From: Polytrichum commune
Taxonomy: Eukaryota; Streptophyta; Polytrichopsida; Polytrichales; Polytrichaceae
Reading direction: 5' to 3'
Assembly: GCA_950295325.1 (NCBI GenBank)
Contig: OX485808.1
Location: 41,992,527 to 42,056,526 of the forward strand
DNA length: 64,000 nucleotides
Under the pieces are notes generated by a model. The model saw only the letters and a list, made by a program, of their open reading frames with translations. It was not told the DNA's origin and searched no databases. Below, piece by piece: positions 42,834 to 54,800 of the stretch. Every line of letters begins with the position of its first letter. Position 1 is the stretch's first letter. The position numbers and the translations under genes are program-made.

Positions 42834-45800
42834 ATGGATGCGGAATCATCTACTTCAGAGGAGGTGGTTTTCTAAACTTAGATGTTTAACGTTGTATGTT
42901 GGAATATGTTTTATTAATGATAAGTGTGATGTGCAGGGGTCATCCCTTTCGGACGCAATATTCTCGGAAGATGAAACTGTTCCAGTTGAGGATATTGACC
43001 CCAATTGCAGTGGACTTCATAGGGATGATTGGGTGAACAAACCTGTTATGCTTGTGAACGAACGTGGACAGAATATGGCAAAAGGAATTTGCCGTAATGT
43101 AAACCCAATTGACTGCGTGGAAGACAAATGTTTGGGACCTGATCACGTTGGTGTCCTCATAATGGAGCCTATTGATGGCATGATGGACATGGGGGCCATG
43201 TTTGCTTTGAGGGCCTGGCCAATTTCTCGTGTTTTTCACGATGGATGCACTCTGGCACATCACATCCTAGTTAGTGGCCAGAGATTGCGGGCACAAACTA
43301 AGATGCTGGAGAAGCGAAGGAAGGAAGGGAAGAGGGCGTATGATACATCCCGGATATCAGAGCGTCGTAAGCCAACAAAAAAATCCCAAATACTGACCAA
43401 TGCAAGCATACAACAACTATCTGCAATTCTGTGTTGTGATCGCGAGTGCCTCAGATTCTTTCCCAGAGATGAGGCATTCGCTCTTCGAACTGAATTTTAT
43501 GATTGCTCCACAAGGATGAGGCATGCAAAACGTCTTGAGGTCCACGGACAAGTACATCCACTTCCGGGGGCGTGTACGAATGTCGTAACACTAAGTGGAC
43601 GTGATATTTGCCTCATCGCATGGAGGCACATATTTGTAATATCAAAAACCGCGTTCTACAGAAATCGACAAGAATTCAATTGTGGGGTGCGACCACGAGA
43701 CCATGGAAACTTGAACACCAAACGGTATCGTGTGTCCACACAGCAAGCCACTGCCACTCTTTCCAACCTCTTAGAGGACAAAGCGGACATGATGCCCCAT
43801 AAATCCCGCACTTTGCCTAACGGCACTTGAGTAGTGGAGATGGTTTTGCCTCGCGGAACAAAATGGAAGAAATTTTTGGAGACAATCAACCAGGTTAGTA
43901 TGCTCATGATGTTCCATTTATTCCGTTTTCAATGTTAGTCTGAGCCTCACAAATCAAAACACCTGGATTGAGGCAATGTCTAAATGTTGCATGTGGTATG
44001 ATTTTCAGGTGAATGAAAAATGTGGGTTGCAACCAATTTCTCTTTCTACTCTGAGCCAAATAAGACAGAATTATTTTAAGCACTACGTGACAAAAAGAGC
44101 AGGGGATAATTTTGCTCGCTGTGGGAAATGCGATTCACTTATGGCTATTATTCAACAACATGTTAAAGGTTCCGCCGCACACACCGGGTTTTCGAAGCAG
44201 TTGGAGAAGCACCAGGCACAGCAGGAATCCGCTCGTAATGCTTACCGTTGTATGAGAGCGTTGTCTATTGAGCATCCCCGCAAGGTTTTGACCATCATTC
44301 ACGACAAAATGGACCATGGCAAAACTGCATCTCCATGCTTTGCTAACAAGAACAAAGACACTGATATGTTCACGAAACTACCACTTTCAGTGACAGGCAT
44401 GATGGCTCATGGCCATGGAGATGAGAGATATGCTCATTATGCATTGGATTTGTATCCTGGTGATTGCAACCATACTGTGGGCTCATTTGCGAAGCTTCTT
44501 CGCGATTTGGAACAGCCCCCGGCTTCATCATCTCGCATGCTATTCCATGGTGCGGGTCGGTCACCGCTTTATCGTGCTGTTCTTCATGGGAGTGATGTAT
44601 GTTTGTCAGGATTACGACCTCCACCCAGTGAGCCTATTCCAGTTGTCTTGCTTCCACCCGTTTTGCATGTTCAACTCGATAATTGTTGGAAGGACAACAA
44701 GTGTAGATATGTGAAGGCATTTTGGTCCATGCTCACGGCCAAAGGTATATTCACGGAGGTCCACGTGTCTTACCTTTTAGTTGGTCATACACATGATGAC
44801 ATTGATGCTTCATTTGGTAGATGGAGTATGGACTTGCGCGAACATGATTACCCCACTATCCCCTTGCTCATGAAATCATACATGGACATGGAGAAGGTCC
44901 CTATCATCCCACATATGATAGAGGAGCTTCCAGATTGGAGGGCTTTTGTTAGTGAGTACATTCCTGATGGCCAAGACAAACTCATTGGCCATACGAAAGC
45001 CCAACAATTCAAATTTGTTGTACGGGATGATGGTTGGCCCGTCATGCATTACAAGGTGCTTAGTACGCATGATGAATGGTTGCCCAAGGATGGCATATTG
45101 ATGTGGAAATCCAACATAAAGGGGGAGCCAGTTTTCCCACCTGGGGAACCTTACCCTGCTAAACCTCGAGAAATGGCAAAACTGGACGATGTTCTTGTTG
45201 GGTTGCAAGGGTTTGTTGACTACTGGCAATCTATATGTGACCATGACATGACCGGAGCATATAGGGGCTCACAAACACATCTTTTACAATACTGGACTGG
45301 GGTACTGGAGGCATTACGGGCACCCCTCACAAATGTGTACACTGCGGGATTGGCACTCCAAGAGGGATTCTGGCCATCCTCCCGAATCGAATTGGACGCA
45401 CATCCTTTCATGAATACTGGTGAACTTCGTGAGGAGCACCAACCAGATGACCATTATGTGGGCCCCTCTAACCTTCGACCTGCACCTGCTTTCCGCATTG
45501 CCGACAACGTGCATGAGGGGCATTTCCTCATTCTTCGACCCCAAGATCAAGACATTGATAGACCCATTTGGGTGTGCCGAGCTTTGTGTCCACCAAACTT
45601 GAACGTCACTGGGGACCATCCCCGTCAGATTCTGGTACAGTGGTTCACTCCCACTTCAACTGCTAGAGACATAACAAGGAAATACCATGGTTGGGACTCC
45701 AACAAGAACTTCAAGTGGAAAGCCGATTCGAAATATTCCATCCCCGACTGGCAACCAATTGACTGCATCTTGGCAACATGGCCTCTACCTGCACATGAAG

Positions 45801-46012
45801 ATGTTGAGCCCCTTAAGATTACTAGTCCACCAGAGCAGATTGAATTTGCCAAAGACAACCTTCGCCGTTGTTCTGAGCAAGAGCGCGGAGGGATGGCGGT
45901 TGAGGAGGACGTTGATCTGCCGAGTGCGCGACGAGTAGGTCGTGGACGTGGAACTGGAGGTCGTGGCCGTGCAACTGGTAGACGGGGAGCTCGGGGCAAC
46001 CCTTCCTCGTAA
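42834..46012 (+). pseudogene. P2: DUF7869-like paralogue of P1 with one in-frame TGA
   Basis: Three exons (42834–42863, 42937–43893, 44009–46012) with consistent phase give 996 codons. The start MDAESSTSEE follows a TTTTGTGCAG acceptor by 11 bases. It aligns with P1 throughout: CCDRECLRFFPRD, ARCGKCDSL, IIHDKMDHGKTASP, VQLDNCWKDNK and VGHTHDDIDASFGRWS are all present. It ends in a Gly/Arg tail (RGRGTGGRGRATGRRGARG) that P1 lacks, likely RNA or DNA binding. One TGA (about 43828–43830) interrupts the frame between LPNGT and VVEMVLP. Everything after it is conserved, so it is a young pseudogene, a sequencing error, or read through. Its 115-base intron at 43894–44008 is absent from P1, and the P1 intron is absent here, so introns were gained or lost after duplication. 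Confidence 0.75.
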
Positions 46013-46149
46013 TGCGAGACTGGAAAACCCACATCGTATTCGTCACACAATGATTCATGATTAGATGTGATTTCCTTGACAATGTGAGACACCACATCAA
46101 ATACTCCGGTGATTGGTACTAATTTTTTTGGGGTGGTTCCTCGATGGGA

Positions 46150-47895
46150 TGTGGGAGCCCACTTTTTCGCCGGAATACGGAAATACGGATCCAAATTACG
46201 TATTTTACCATGCTAACCTAGGGGTAATCAGGTTTATTTGAGTGTTTTAGCCGTATTAGGAATAATGGGTTTTTGAACTCCGCCTTACACGATAAAATGG
46301 TTAAAACTGATACTTTGGCCGGACCGGAATTTAAGTCAAATTCCGGATCCCGGGAGCAAACCGGGCCTTCAGCGGCTAGGGCCTTCAGCAACCAAGGAGA
46401 CTCTTTTGCCCCCGGAGGAGGAGCTTCCGCCATCAACGGATTACCAAGTCAAACCAAAAATGGAAAGGCGGCGAAAAAGCACCACACCACTTGAATTAGA
46501 CTTAGGCATGCAGCTGTAGGTAGATCAAAATTAGGACAGCAGGAATAGGTAGATCAGACTTAGGCGAGCATGCAATTCAAATTTTGTGTCAGCAGATCAA
46601 GATCCGGGAATTCCGGATCTTCCGAGAAATCCGGAAAGTCCGAAGTTCCGGATTTCTCGCAGTTAGGGTTTTCCAGGGCGGCCGCCTGGGCCGCCACCCT
46701 TAGTTAGGGATCACAGCCTCTACTTAAGGCTGAATAAGGAGCTGGAGAAGTGTTCCTTCTCCATTGTTGTATTGTGGTTACTCCTACCCCGAATAAATGT
46801 CTTTGCTTCTCACCCCTTGACTTCTCTTGATTGATGTGTGTGTGAATGACCCGGAGATCGTTAGTGGAAGAGAAAGGGAGGGCATGAATGATAGGAGTTC
46901 CGGATAGGACATGAGAGAGGAGACCCGGATCAGATCCGGTTACCGCCTTGTAGATCCTCTCTGAGTGTAGTGGGAGGGAAACCTCACTAATCCGGTAGGT
47001 TGGGTAACGTCTAGGTGGGATAGCCGCTGGGAAGATTGGGTGAGATCCGGAAGGAATCCGGGCTTACGCCAATCTGATCTTCTGAAGAGGTCCCACCGTC
47101 CTTAGACGGACCTGCCCGGATTAGTGGTACGGATCGCCTAGTTATCTCAGATTGAGTAGAATCCAAGGTAAAGGTAGCCGGACAGATCCGTCGGACGGAG
47201 AAGGAGAGGTCCGGATCAGTAAGGATTCCGATAGGAGGCCACCTCCGGAGTGCAGTAGGAAGAGATCCTCATTGTTCCGAATGCCTGGGTAACGTCCATG
47301 TGAGATAGCCGTCGTTAGGACTGGGCAAGATCCGGAAGGTGCCGGACTTACGCCATCCGACCTTCTGAAGAGGTCTCACAGTCTTTGGACAGGGTAATCC
47401 GGAAAGTGGTACGGGTCACCTACTCATCCCGTCGAGTTAGATCCCCGGTTGGAATCCGGACTCTTCTAGCCACTTTGGTCCCAAGAAACAATCCAGATCT
47501 CTCTGCGTGACCTGCCAGGACGGACCTGATCAATCCGGATTGGTTGTGAGGGAGTTTCCGGATTCTAACCTTATCAAGGACGTCTTCACCGGAAGAAACC
47601 CATTATTCTAGAGGGTAGACGTAAAGGGGTGGGTAAGTATTATAAAGAGGACCTAGAAATAACATCCGGAGAGGTACCCTCCGGAAAAAGGCTAAGAATG
47701 TCCCCAAAGACCAAATATCCGGAAATTAGGATTTCCGGAAATTTGGCTAAGGAAGAAGAAATAAGCAGGTACGGAGAGTTTTAGACCTCCTACACTTCAC
47801 AGAATCCCTGGACGATACTAAGGTCACCCGGAAATATCCGGATTTGGCACAAAAACCCGCCAATCCGGAACTTTTGGTGTTTGTGGGTTCCCACA
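46150..47895 (+). mobile_element. Solo LTR of a Ty3/gypsy-type element
   Basis: The element starts TGTGGGAG and ends TTCCCACA (a short terminal inverted repeat with TG…CA ends). It is flanked by TGGGA at 46145–46149 and 47896–47900, a perfect 5-bp target duplication. It is 1,746 bp with no internal coding region, as expected after recombination between two LTRs. A CTTAAGG promoter-like segment (about 46720) and an AATAAA signal (about 46790) mark a plausible U3–R boundary. Its first 180 or so bases resemble the LTR start at 7647 (minus strand). It sits 137 bp beyond the P2 stop codon. It is rich in CCGGA-type motifs. Confidence 0.92.
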
Positions 47896-47900
47896 TGGGA

Positions 47901-48540
47901 GACCATCATGGCTCCTCTCGGACATGTGGGTGCAATTTTTGTTGATTTCAACACTATGACCAGCTAAATGGAACCCCATTGTGGGCACGGTATACCCGTG
48001 CAACTCTTAATGAAAACCACCAGCATTATAGAGGGCGGGTTCATTTATCTAATGTGAAGTGTTGTAATTTGAACTTTGAAGTATGTAATGCAAGGTTTGT
48101 CCTTTGTATTTGGATGTAGTTGGCATGACTTGTATTAATGAGCCCTCGGTCTGTCACTGTGCACACCACAAACACCCCTTCTATCACGTTTGCAAACCAC
48201 ACTACCCTGGTGCGACCACACACCGTTCCCACGTAGCCACAAAATGTGTTCTTGTTCCCCCGTTCCACAGTGCGCACATGCGTTCCCATAGAGCGTTCCC
48301 AACGTTCCCCTAGAGAGTTCCCACGTTCCCGTAGAGTTTTTATGCGTTCGCTCTAACGTTCCCATACATAGGTTCCCACGTGCACATCTGGCATTCACAT
48401 GGTCTAACTTCATTGTTCCCACGTTCCCACAAGCTAGTTGCATGTTCCTGGGAGCAATAAATATGTTCCCATGTCCCCAAAATGTAAAAAAATCTTCACT
48501 TTGGGACTCCCAAAAGTCCCGAAATGTTTAATATAGTGTT
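47901..48540. other. Gene-free stretch with degenerate GTTCCC repeats
   Basis: No gene is recognised. From about 48220 to 48470 the motif GTTCCC (often CGTTCCCA or GTTCCCACGTTCCC) occurs more than ten times at irregular short spacing. The cluster ends about 70 bases before the satellite array. Confidence 0.6.
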
Positions 48541-51500
48541 TAGGCCTTTCAAGGGTAATGGACTTGATTTTGACTTTGTTGTGTATGCTTGAGTGAGCAC
48601 TTAGATTCCGAGAGGCTAGGCCTTTCAAGGGTAATGGACCAGATTTCGCATTGATTTGAATGTTTGAGTTAGCACATAGATTCCGAGAGGCTAGGCCTTC
48701 CAAGGGTAATTGACCACATTTTGACTTTGTTGTTTATGCTTGAGTTAGCACTTAGATTCCGAAAGGCTAGGCCTTTCAAGGGTAATGGACCAGATTTCGC
48801 ATTGATTTGAATGTTTGAGTTAGCACTTAGATTCCGAGAGGCTAGGCCTTTCAAGGGTAATGGACCAGATTTCGCGTTGATTGAATGTTTGAGTTAGCAC
48901 TTAGATTCCGAGAGGCTAGGCCTGTCAAGGGTAATGGACCACATTTTGACTTTGTTGTGTATGCTTGAGTGAGCACTTAGATTCCGAGAGGCTAGGCCTT
49001 TCAAGGGTAATGGACCAAATTTCGCATTGATTTGAATGTTTGAGTTACCACTTAGATTCCAAGAGGCTAGGCACTCAAGGGTCTTGGACCACATTTTGAC
49101 TTTGTTGTGTATGCTTGACTTACCACTTAGATTCCGAGAGGCTAGGCCTTTCAAGGGTAATGGACCAGACTTCGCATTGATTTGAATGTATGAGTTACCA
49201 TTTAGATTTCGAGAGGCTAGGCACTCAAGGGTCTTGGACCACATTTTGACTTTGTTGTGTATGCTTGAGTTAGCACTTAGATTCCGAGAGGCTAGGCCTT
49301 TCAAGGGTAATGGACCAGATTTCGCGTTGATTGAATGTTTGAGTTAGCACATAGATTCCGAGAGGCTAGGCCTGTCAAGGGTAATGGACCACATTTTGAC
49401 TTTGTTGTGTATGCTTGAGTGAGCACTTAGATTCCGAGAGGCTAGGCCTTTCAAGGGTAATGGACCAAATTTCGCATTGATTTGAATGTTTGAGTTACCA
49501 CTTAGATTCCAAGAGGCTAGGCACTCAAGGGTCTTGGACCACATTTTGACTTTGTTGTGTATGCTTGACTTACCACTTAGATTCCGAGAGGCTAGGCCTT
49601 TCAAGGGTAATGGACCAGACTTCGCATTGATTTGAATGTATGAGTTACCATTTAGATTTCGAGAGGCTAGGCACTCAAGGGTCTTGAACCACATTTTAAC
49701 TTTGTTGTGTATGCTTGAGTTAGCACTTAGATTCCGAGAGGCTAGGCCTTTCAAGGGTAATGGACCAGATTTCGCGTTGATTGAATGTTTGAGTTAGCAC
49801 ATAGATTCCGAGAGGCTAGGCCTTCCAAGGGTAATGGACCACATTTTGACTTTGTTGTATATGCTTGAGTTAGCACTTAGATTCCGAGAGGCTAGGCCTT
49901 TCAAGGGTAATGGACCAAATTTCGCATTGATTTGAATGTTTGAGTTACCACTTAGATTCCAAGAGGCTAGGCACTCAAGGGTTTTGGACCACATTTTGAC
50001 TTTGTTGTGTATGCTTGACTTAGCACTTAGATTCCGAGAGGCTAGGCCTTTCAAGGGTAATGGACCAGATTTCGCGTTGATTGAATGTTTGAGTTAGCAC
50101 ATAGATTCCGAGAGGCTAGGCCTTTCAAGGGTAATGGACCAGATTTTGACTTTGTTGTGTATGCTTGAGTTAGCACTTAGATTCCGAGAGGCTAGGCACT
50201 CAAGGGTCTTGGACGAGATTTCGCATTGATTTGAATGTTTGAGTTAGCACTTAGATTCCGAGAGGCTAGGCCTTTCAAGGGTAATGGACCACATTTTGAC
50301 TTTGTTGTGTATGCTTGAGTTAGCACTTAGATTCCGAGAGGCTAGGCCTTTCAAGGGTAATGGACCAAATTTCGCATTGATTTGAATGTTTGAGTTACCA
50401 CTTAGATTCCAAGAGGCTAGGCACTCAAGGGTTTTGGACCACATTTTGACTTTGTTGTGTATGCTTGAGTTAGCACTTAGATTCCGAGAGGCTAGGCCTT
50501 TCAAGGGTAATGGACCTGACTTCGCATTGATTTGAATGTTCGAGTTACCATTTAGATTTCGAGAGGCTAGGCCTTTCAAGGGTCTTGGACCACATTTTGA
50601 CTTTGTTGTGTATGCTTGAGTTAGCACTTAGATTCCGAGAGGCTAGGCCTTTCAAGGGTAATGGACCAGATTTCGCGTTGATTGAATGTTTGAGTTAGCA
50701 CATAGATTCCGAGAGGCTAGGCTTTTCAAAGGTAATGGACCAGATTTTCACTTTGTTGTGTATGCTTGAGTGAGCACTTACATTCCGAGAGGCTAGGCAC
50801 TCAAGGGTCTTGGACGAGATTTCGCATTGATTTGAATGTTTGAGTTAGCACTTAGATTCCGAGAGGCTAGGCCTGTCAAGGGTAATGGACCACATTTTGA
50901 CTTTGTTGTGTATGCTTGAGTGAGCACTTAGATTCCGAGAGGCTAGGCCTTTCAAGGGTCATGGACCAGATTTTGCATTGATTTGAATGTTTGAGTTAGC
51001 ACTTAGGTTCCGAGAGGCTAGGCCTTTCAAGGGTCATGGACCAGATTTCGCATTGATTTGAATGTTTGAGTTAGCACTTAGGTTCCGAGAGGCTAGGCCT
51101 TTCAAGGGTAATGGACCAGATTTTGACTTTGTTGTGTCTGCTTGAGTTAGCACTGAGATTCGGAGAGGCTAGGCACTCAAGGGTCTTGGACGAGATTTCG
51201 CATTGATTTGAATGTTTGAGTTAGCACTTAGATTCCGAGAGGCTAGGCCTTTCAAGGGTAATGGACCACATTTTGACTTTGTTGTGTATGCTTGAGTTAG
51301 CACTTAGATTCCGAGAGGCTAGGCCTTTCAAGGGTAATGGACCAAATTTCGCATTGATTTGAATGTTTGAGTTACCACTTAGATTCCGAGAGGCTAGGCA
51401 CTCAAGGGTCTTTGACCACATTTTGACTTTGTTGTGTATGCTTGAGTTAGCACTTAGATTCCGAGAGGCTAGGCCTTTCAAGGGTAATGGACCAGATTTC

Positions 51501-51785
51501 GCGTTGATTGAATGTTTGAGTTAGCACATAGATTCCGAGAGGCTAGGCCTTTCAAGGGTAATGGACTTGATTTTGACTTTGTTGTGTATGCTTGAGTTAG
51601 CACTTAGATTCCGAGAGGCTAGGCCTTTCAAGGGTAATGGACCAGATTTCTCGTTGATTAAATGTTTGAGTTAGCACATAGATTCCGAGAGGCTAGGCCT
51701 TTCAAGGGTAATAGACCAGATTTTGACTTTGTTGTGTATGCTTGAGTTAGCACTTAGATTCCGAGAGGCTAGGCAATCAAGGGTA
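48541..51785 (+). repeat. 75-bp satellite array 2 with 450-bp higher-order repeat, upstream of gene B
   Basis: About 43 units of the satellite seen at 15360–18716, in the same orientation and with the same two alternating monomers. Blocks repeat at 450 bp (for example 48894, 49344 and 49794), i.e. six monomers, unlike the 1,051-bp period of array 1. The array stops 25 bases before the GTGTAG acceptor of the first visible exon of gene B. An inverted array lies downstream of the gene. Confidence 0.95.
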
Positions 51786-51822
51786 ATGTCTAACTTTCCT
51801 TTTTGTGTAGGAGTCTCAAGTT

Positions 51823-54800
51823 ATGGATCTCATTCTCTCGGAGGAGCCATCCACAGGTGCCCATGTTCTTCAATTGGAGCCTGCCGAGGTGGAAGTTGAT
51901 CCACTTGGCGATGTCCAACCGGGAAAGGTGTTCTCTATGTCAACTCTTCCTTTTGTTTCCAAGCACTTCCGGTACCTTGGCTTCCAATATATTTTGGGCT
52001 TAATCTCATATCTTTGTTTCCACCCTTGTAGATTGATTCACCTCATCAATTCGACCTCATGCATCCTCTTGATGAGTCTAATGCAGAGAAGACTGAGCTC
52101 GAGATTCGGAAATCCCAAAAAGAAGACTCTATCGGTGTGATTCATAGGGTTCGCATCAAACCTCTTGCTAAGTCACGTTTCTCTATTGCATTGTGCCGCT
52201 TGCAATGTCTTCCTCTTCAGCGAGGTCGATGTTGCTCGGCTGCAAAACAAATTTGTCATGGGTTACCGTGACGGTGACCGTGCAATGTATGTCTCTCCCT
52301 ACAACAACCTTGATGAGGTGCTTCTAGTTTCGGACGACATTCGAGCCTCCTGGAGTTCACTATGGTAGGAGTCTAGTGATGAGTTTGATTCCATGCTCGA
52401 GAAGGATTCCGACCTCTCTCAATTTGTTGGCAAGATGTTTTTCGTGTGGGAGGGGAATCATCGCTTGACGGCTTGGCTTAGACACATTAACAAGCACCAT
52501 TCCATGGACAAAGATTGGCACATCTCCGTGGATTGCATTGTTGTCGACCCGAGAAACTGTGCTGCCGTCTTCCTTAATGCCATGAATGACATCAACTAGT
52601 AAGTTTGTTTTTGTTTGGGTTCTCATTGTTTGTTTTCCATTCTCAAAAATTTTCATCTTTTGTTTCTCGCTTACTTATTCCTTGTAGGTCCACGGAGCAT
52701 GACCATGTCAAGGACAACCTTCCCGCCAAGCTCCTCCGCATTCGAACATTTGGGAAGATGAAACTTGAGGAGTTCAAGGACCTCATTTCTCCCCAAGACT
52801 ACAAGACTTGCGAGGCCAAAATGCTAAAAACTCCAACTTGGTATCCTCTTACCTTGGACATATTCGTCAAATTCTTGTATAAGGTGATTCTTCCTCCCCT
52901 TCCTTTTGCTTTGATAGCCCACAAGCATGTGTTCATACTTGCCATCTTACCCTCCAAATACAGTGACATATATAGGCTTATGCCTTTCTCCTCTTCATTT
53001 ATGTGATTCATTTTCATTAAGAGCCCACAAGCATGTGTTCATACTTGCCATCTTACCCTCCAAAAACAATGACATATATGGGATTATGCATTTCTCCTCT
53101 TCATTTATGTGATTCATTTTCATTAAGAGCCTACAAGCATGTGTTCATACTTGCCATCTTACCTTCCAAAAACAATGACATATATGGGATTATGCCTTCT
53201 CCTCTTCATTTATGTGATTCATTTTCATTAAGAGCCTACAAGCATGTGTTCATACTTGCCATCTTACCCTCCAAAGACAATGACATATATGGGCTTATGC
53301 CTTTCTCCTCTTCATTTCTGTCATTCATTTTCACTTCTCTTTGTGTGTTTTAGAGAGAGATCTCGAACGCAGCCGACACTGCAGCAAGGTTGTACCGGGA
53401 GAATACACCCGAATCCCGCAGGTCAGCTACCGAAATTTGGGATACTATGACCAAAGCGCAAGAGAAACTCATCAAGAGTATTCGGACTCGAATTTTCGAG
53501 AAGTTCATTTTCGTCACCCACAAGGATAATGGCGAAGACTTCTTCTACGAGGTGCGCCTCCGATTTGTTTTACTTTTGGCTTTCAACTTCATCTTTCATC
53601 CATTCTAGTTTCATCTTTTCTTACACTCTTTTATGTTGCAGATTGACCGTCATTTTTCCACCTTCATGTACCCCGATATGACGATAGAAAAACTTCAAAA
53701 GGTGGCAACCACCCATGTCGATGCCTGTTTCAAAGCCAAGTGGCTTCGGTGGTGGAATTCTCCCGCCAAGGTCAAAATGGAAAATCAATTCCCCTCTTAT
53801 CTTCCTCTCCGTGAGAAAGTCCTTGACGACTGGCTTAACAAAGCTTCTTTTTGGGCACATGTACATCTTCATCTTTTGTGTTTTCTTGTTTGTTAGTTTC
53901 TCTCATTTCCATATCTAACTATTGGTCTCTCTTTACATAGTTGGAGAAGGGCGTTGAGGCTGAGATTGCATCGTTTGAGAACGAGTTATCCGTGGACATT
54001 GATTGGAATTCCACGGAGATTTTACACCCGTCCAATTATGTTGAGCATTGGAGGCTCATTTTGTAGGACAAGGCTTTCTGGATGTATTTTGAGGACAAGG
54101 CCGATTTAACATTTAGTAAAGGCCTTGACCTCTTCGAGTTCGACGAAGGCCCCATCGCCATCAAACGCGTTGCTTACCAGTACTCTTTTCCTTTCATTTT
54201 TTTCATCGCTTTCGTTTCCTTTCCACGGCCATTTTCTTACTCTATGTTTTTCATTTTCTAGGTACATTCACCGTGAGCTCTTTGTGAAGAATGCTTTGCC
54301 TCCTTCGTCCTTGCCCGCTTTCCTTTTGGAGTGGATCGATGTCCACTCCAATCTTTGTGTCTATACGGCCATGCAAGTTGCAAAGTTTCCACCCTCGCAC
54401 TTGAAGGAATGTGGTTGGTACTTGGATTGCTCTCGTGCATTCGTGCCCGATGAAGAAGAAGCCCTTTACGGCAGTCTTGTGAACTCCGGCCCCGACGTCA
54501 TTGAATTGGATGAGGAGCCAAATGAACCTACTACCGCTCCTCCATCGGTTGAGAAGGATGTTGCGCCCGTCAAGGGTATGGGCAGAGGTAAGAAGGCTCT
54601 CGCCCATGCCTCTTCTCAAGTTTCCTCACGTTCTAATGCCAAGGCCTCCGTTCAACGCAATGTTCCTCCAGCCACCACCGTGGTTGGAAGTCCCACCGGC
54701 ACTCCATCTGCCGCCCTCGCCAATCCGGTAGTTGCTCCTTTTCATAGCGGTGTAACCATTCCATATGTGCCTCGCAAGCGGAAGGCTGTTGCACCTGATA

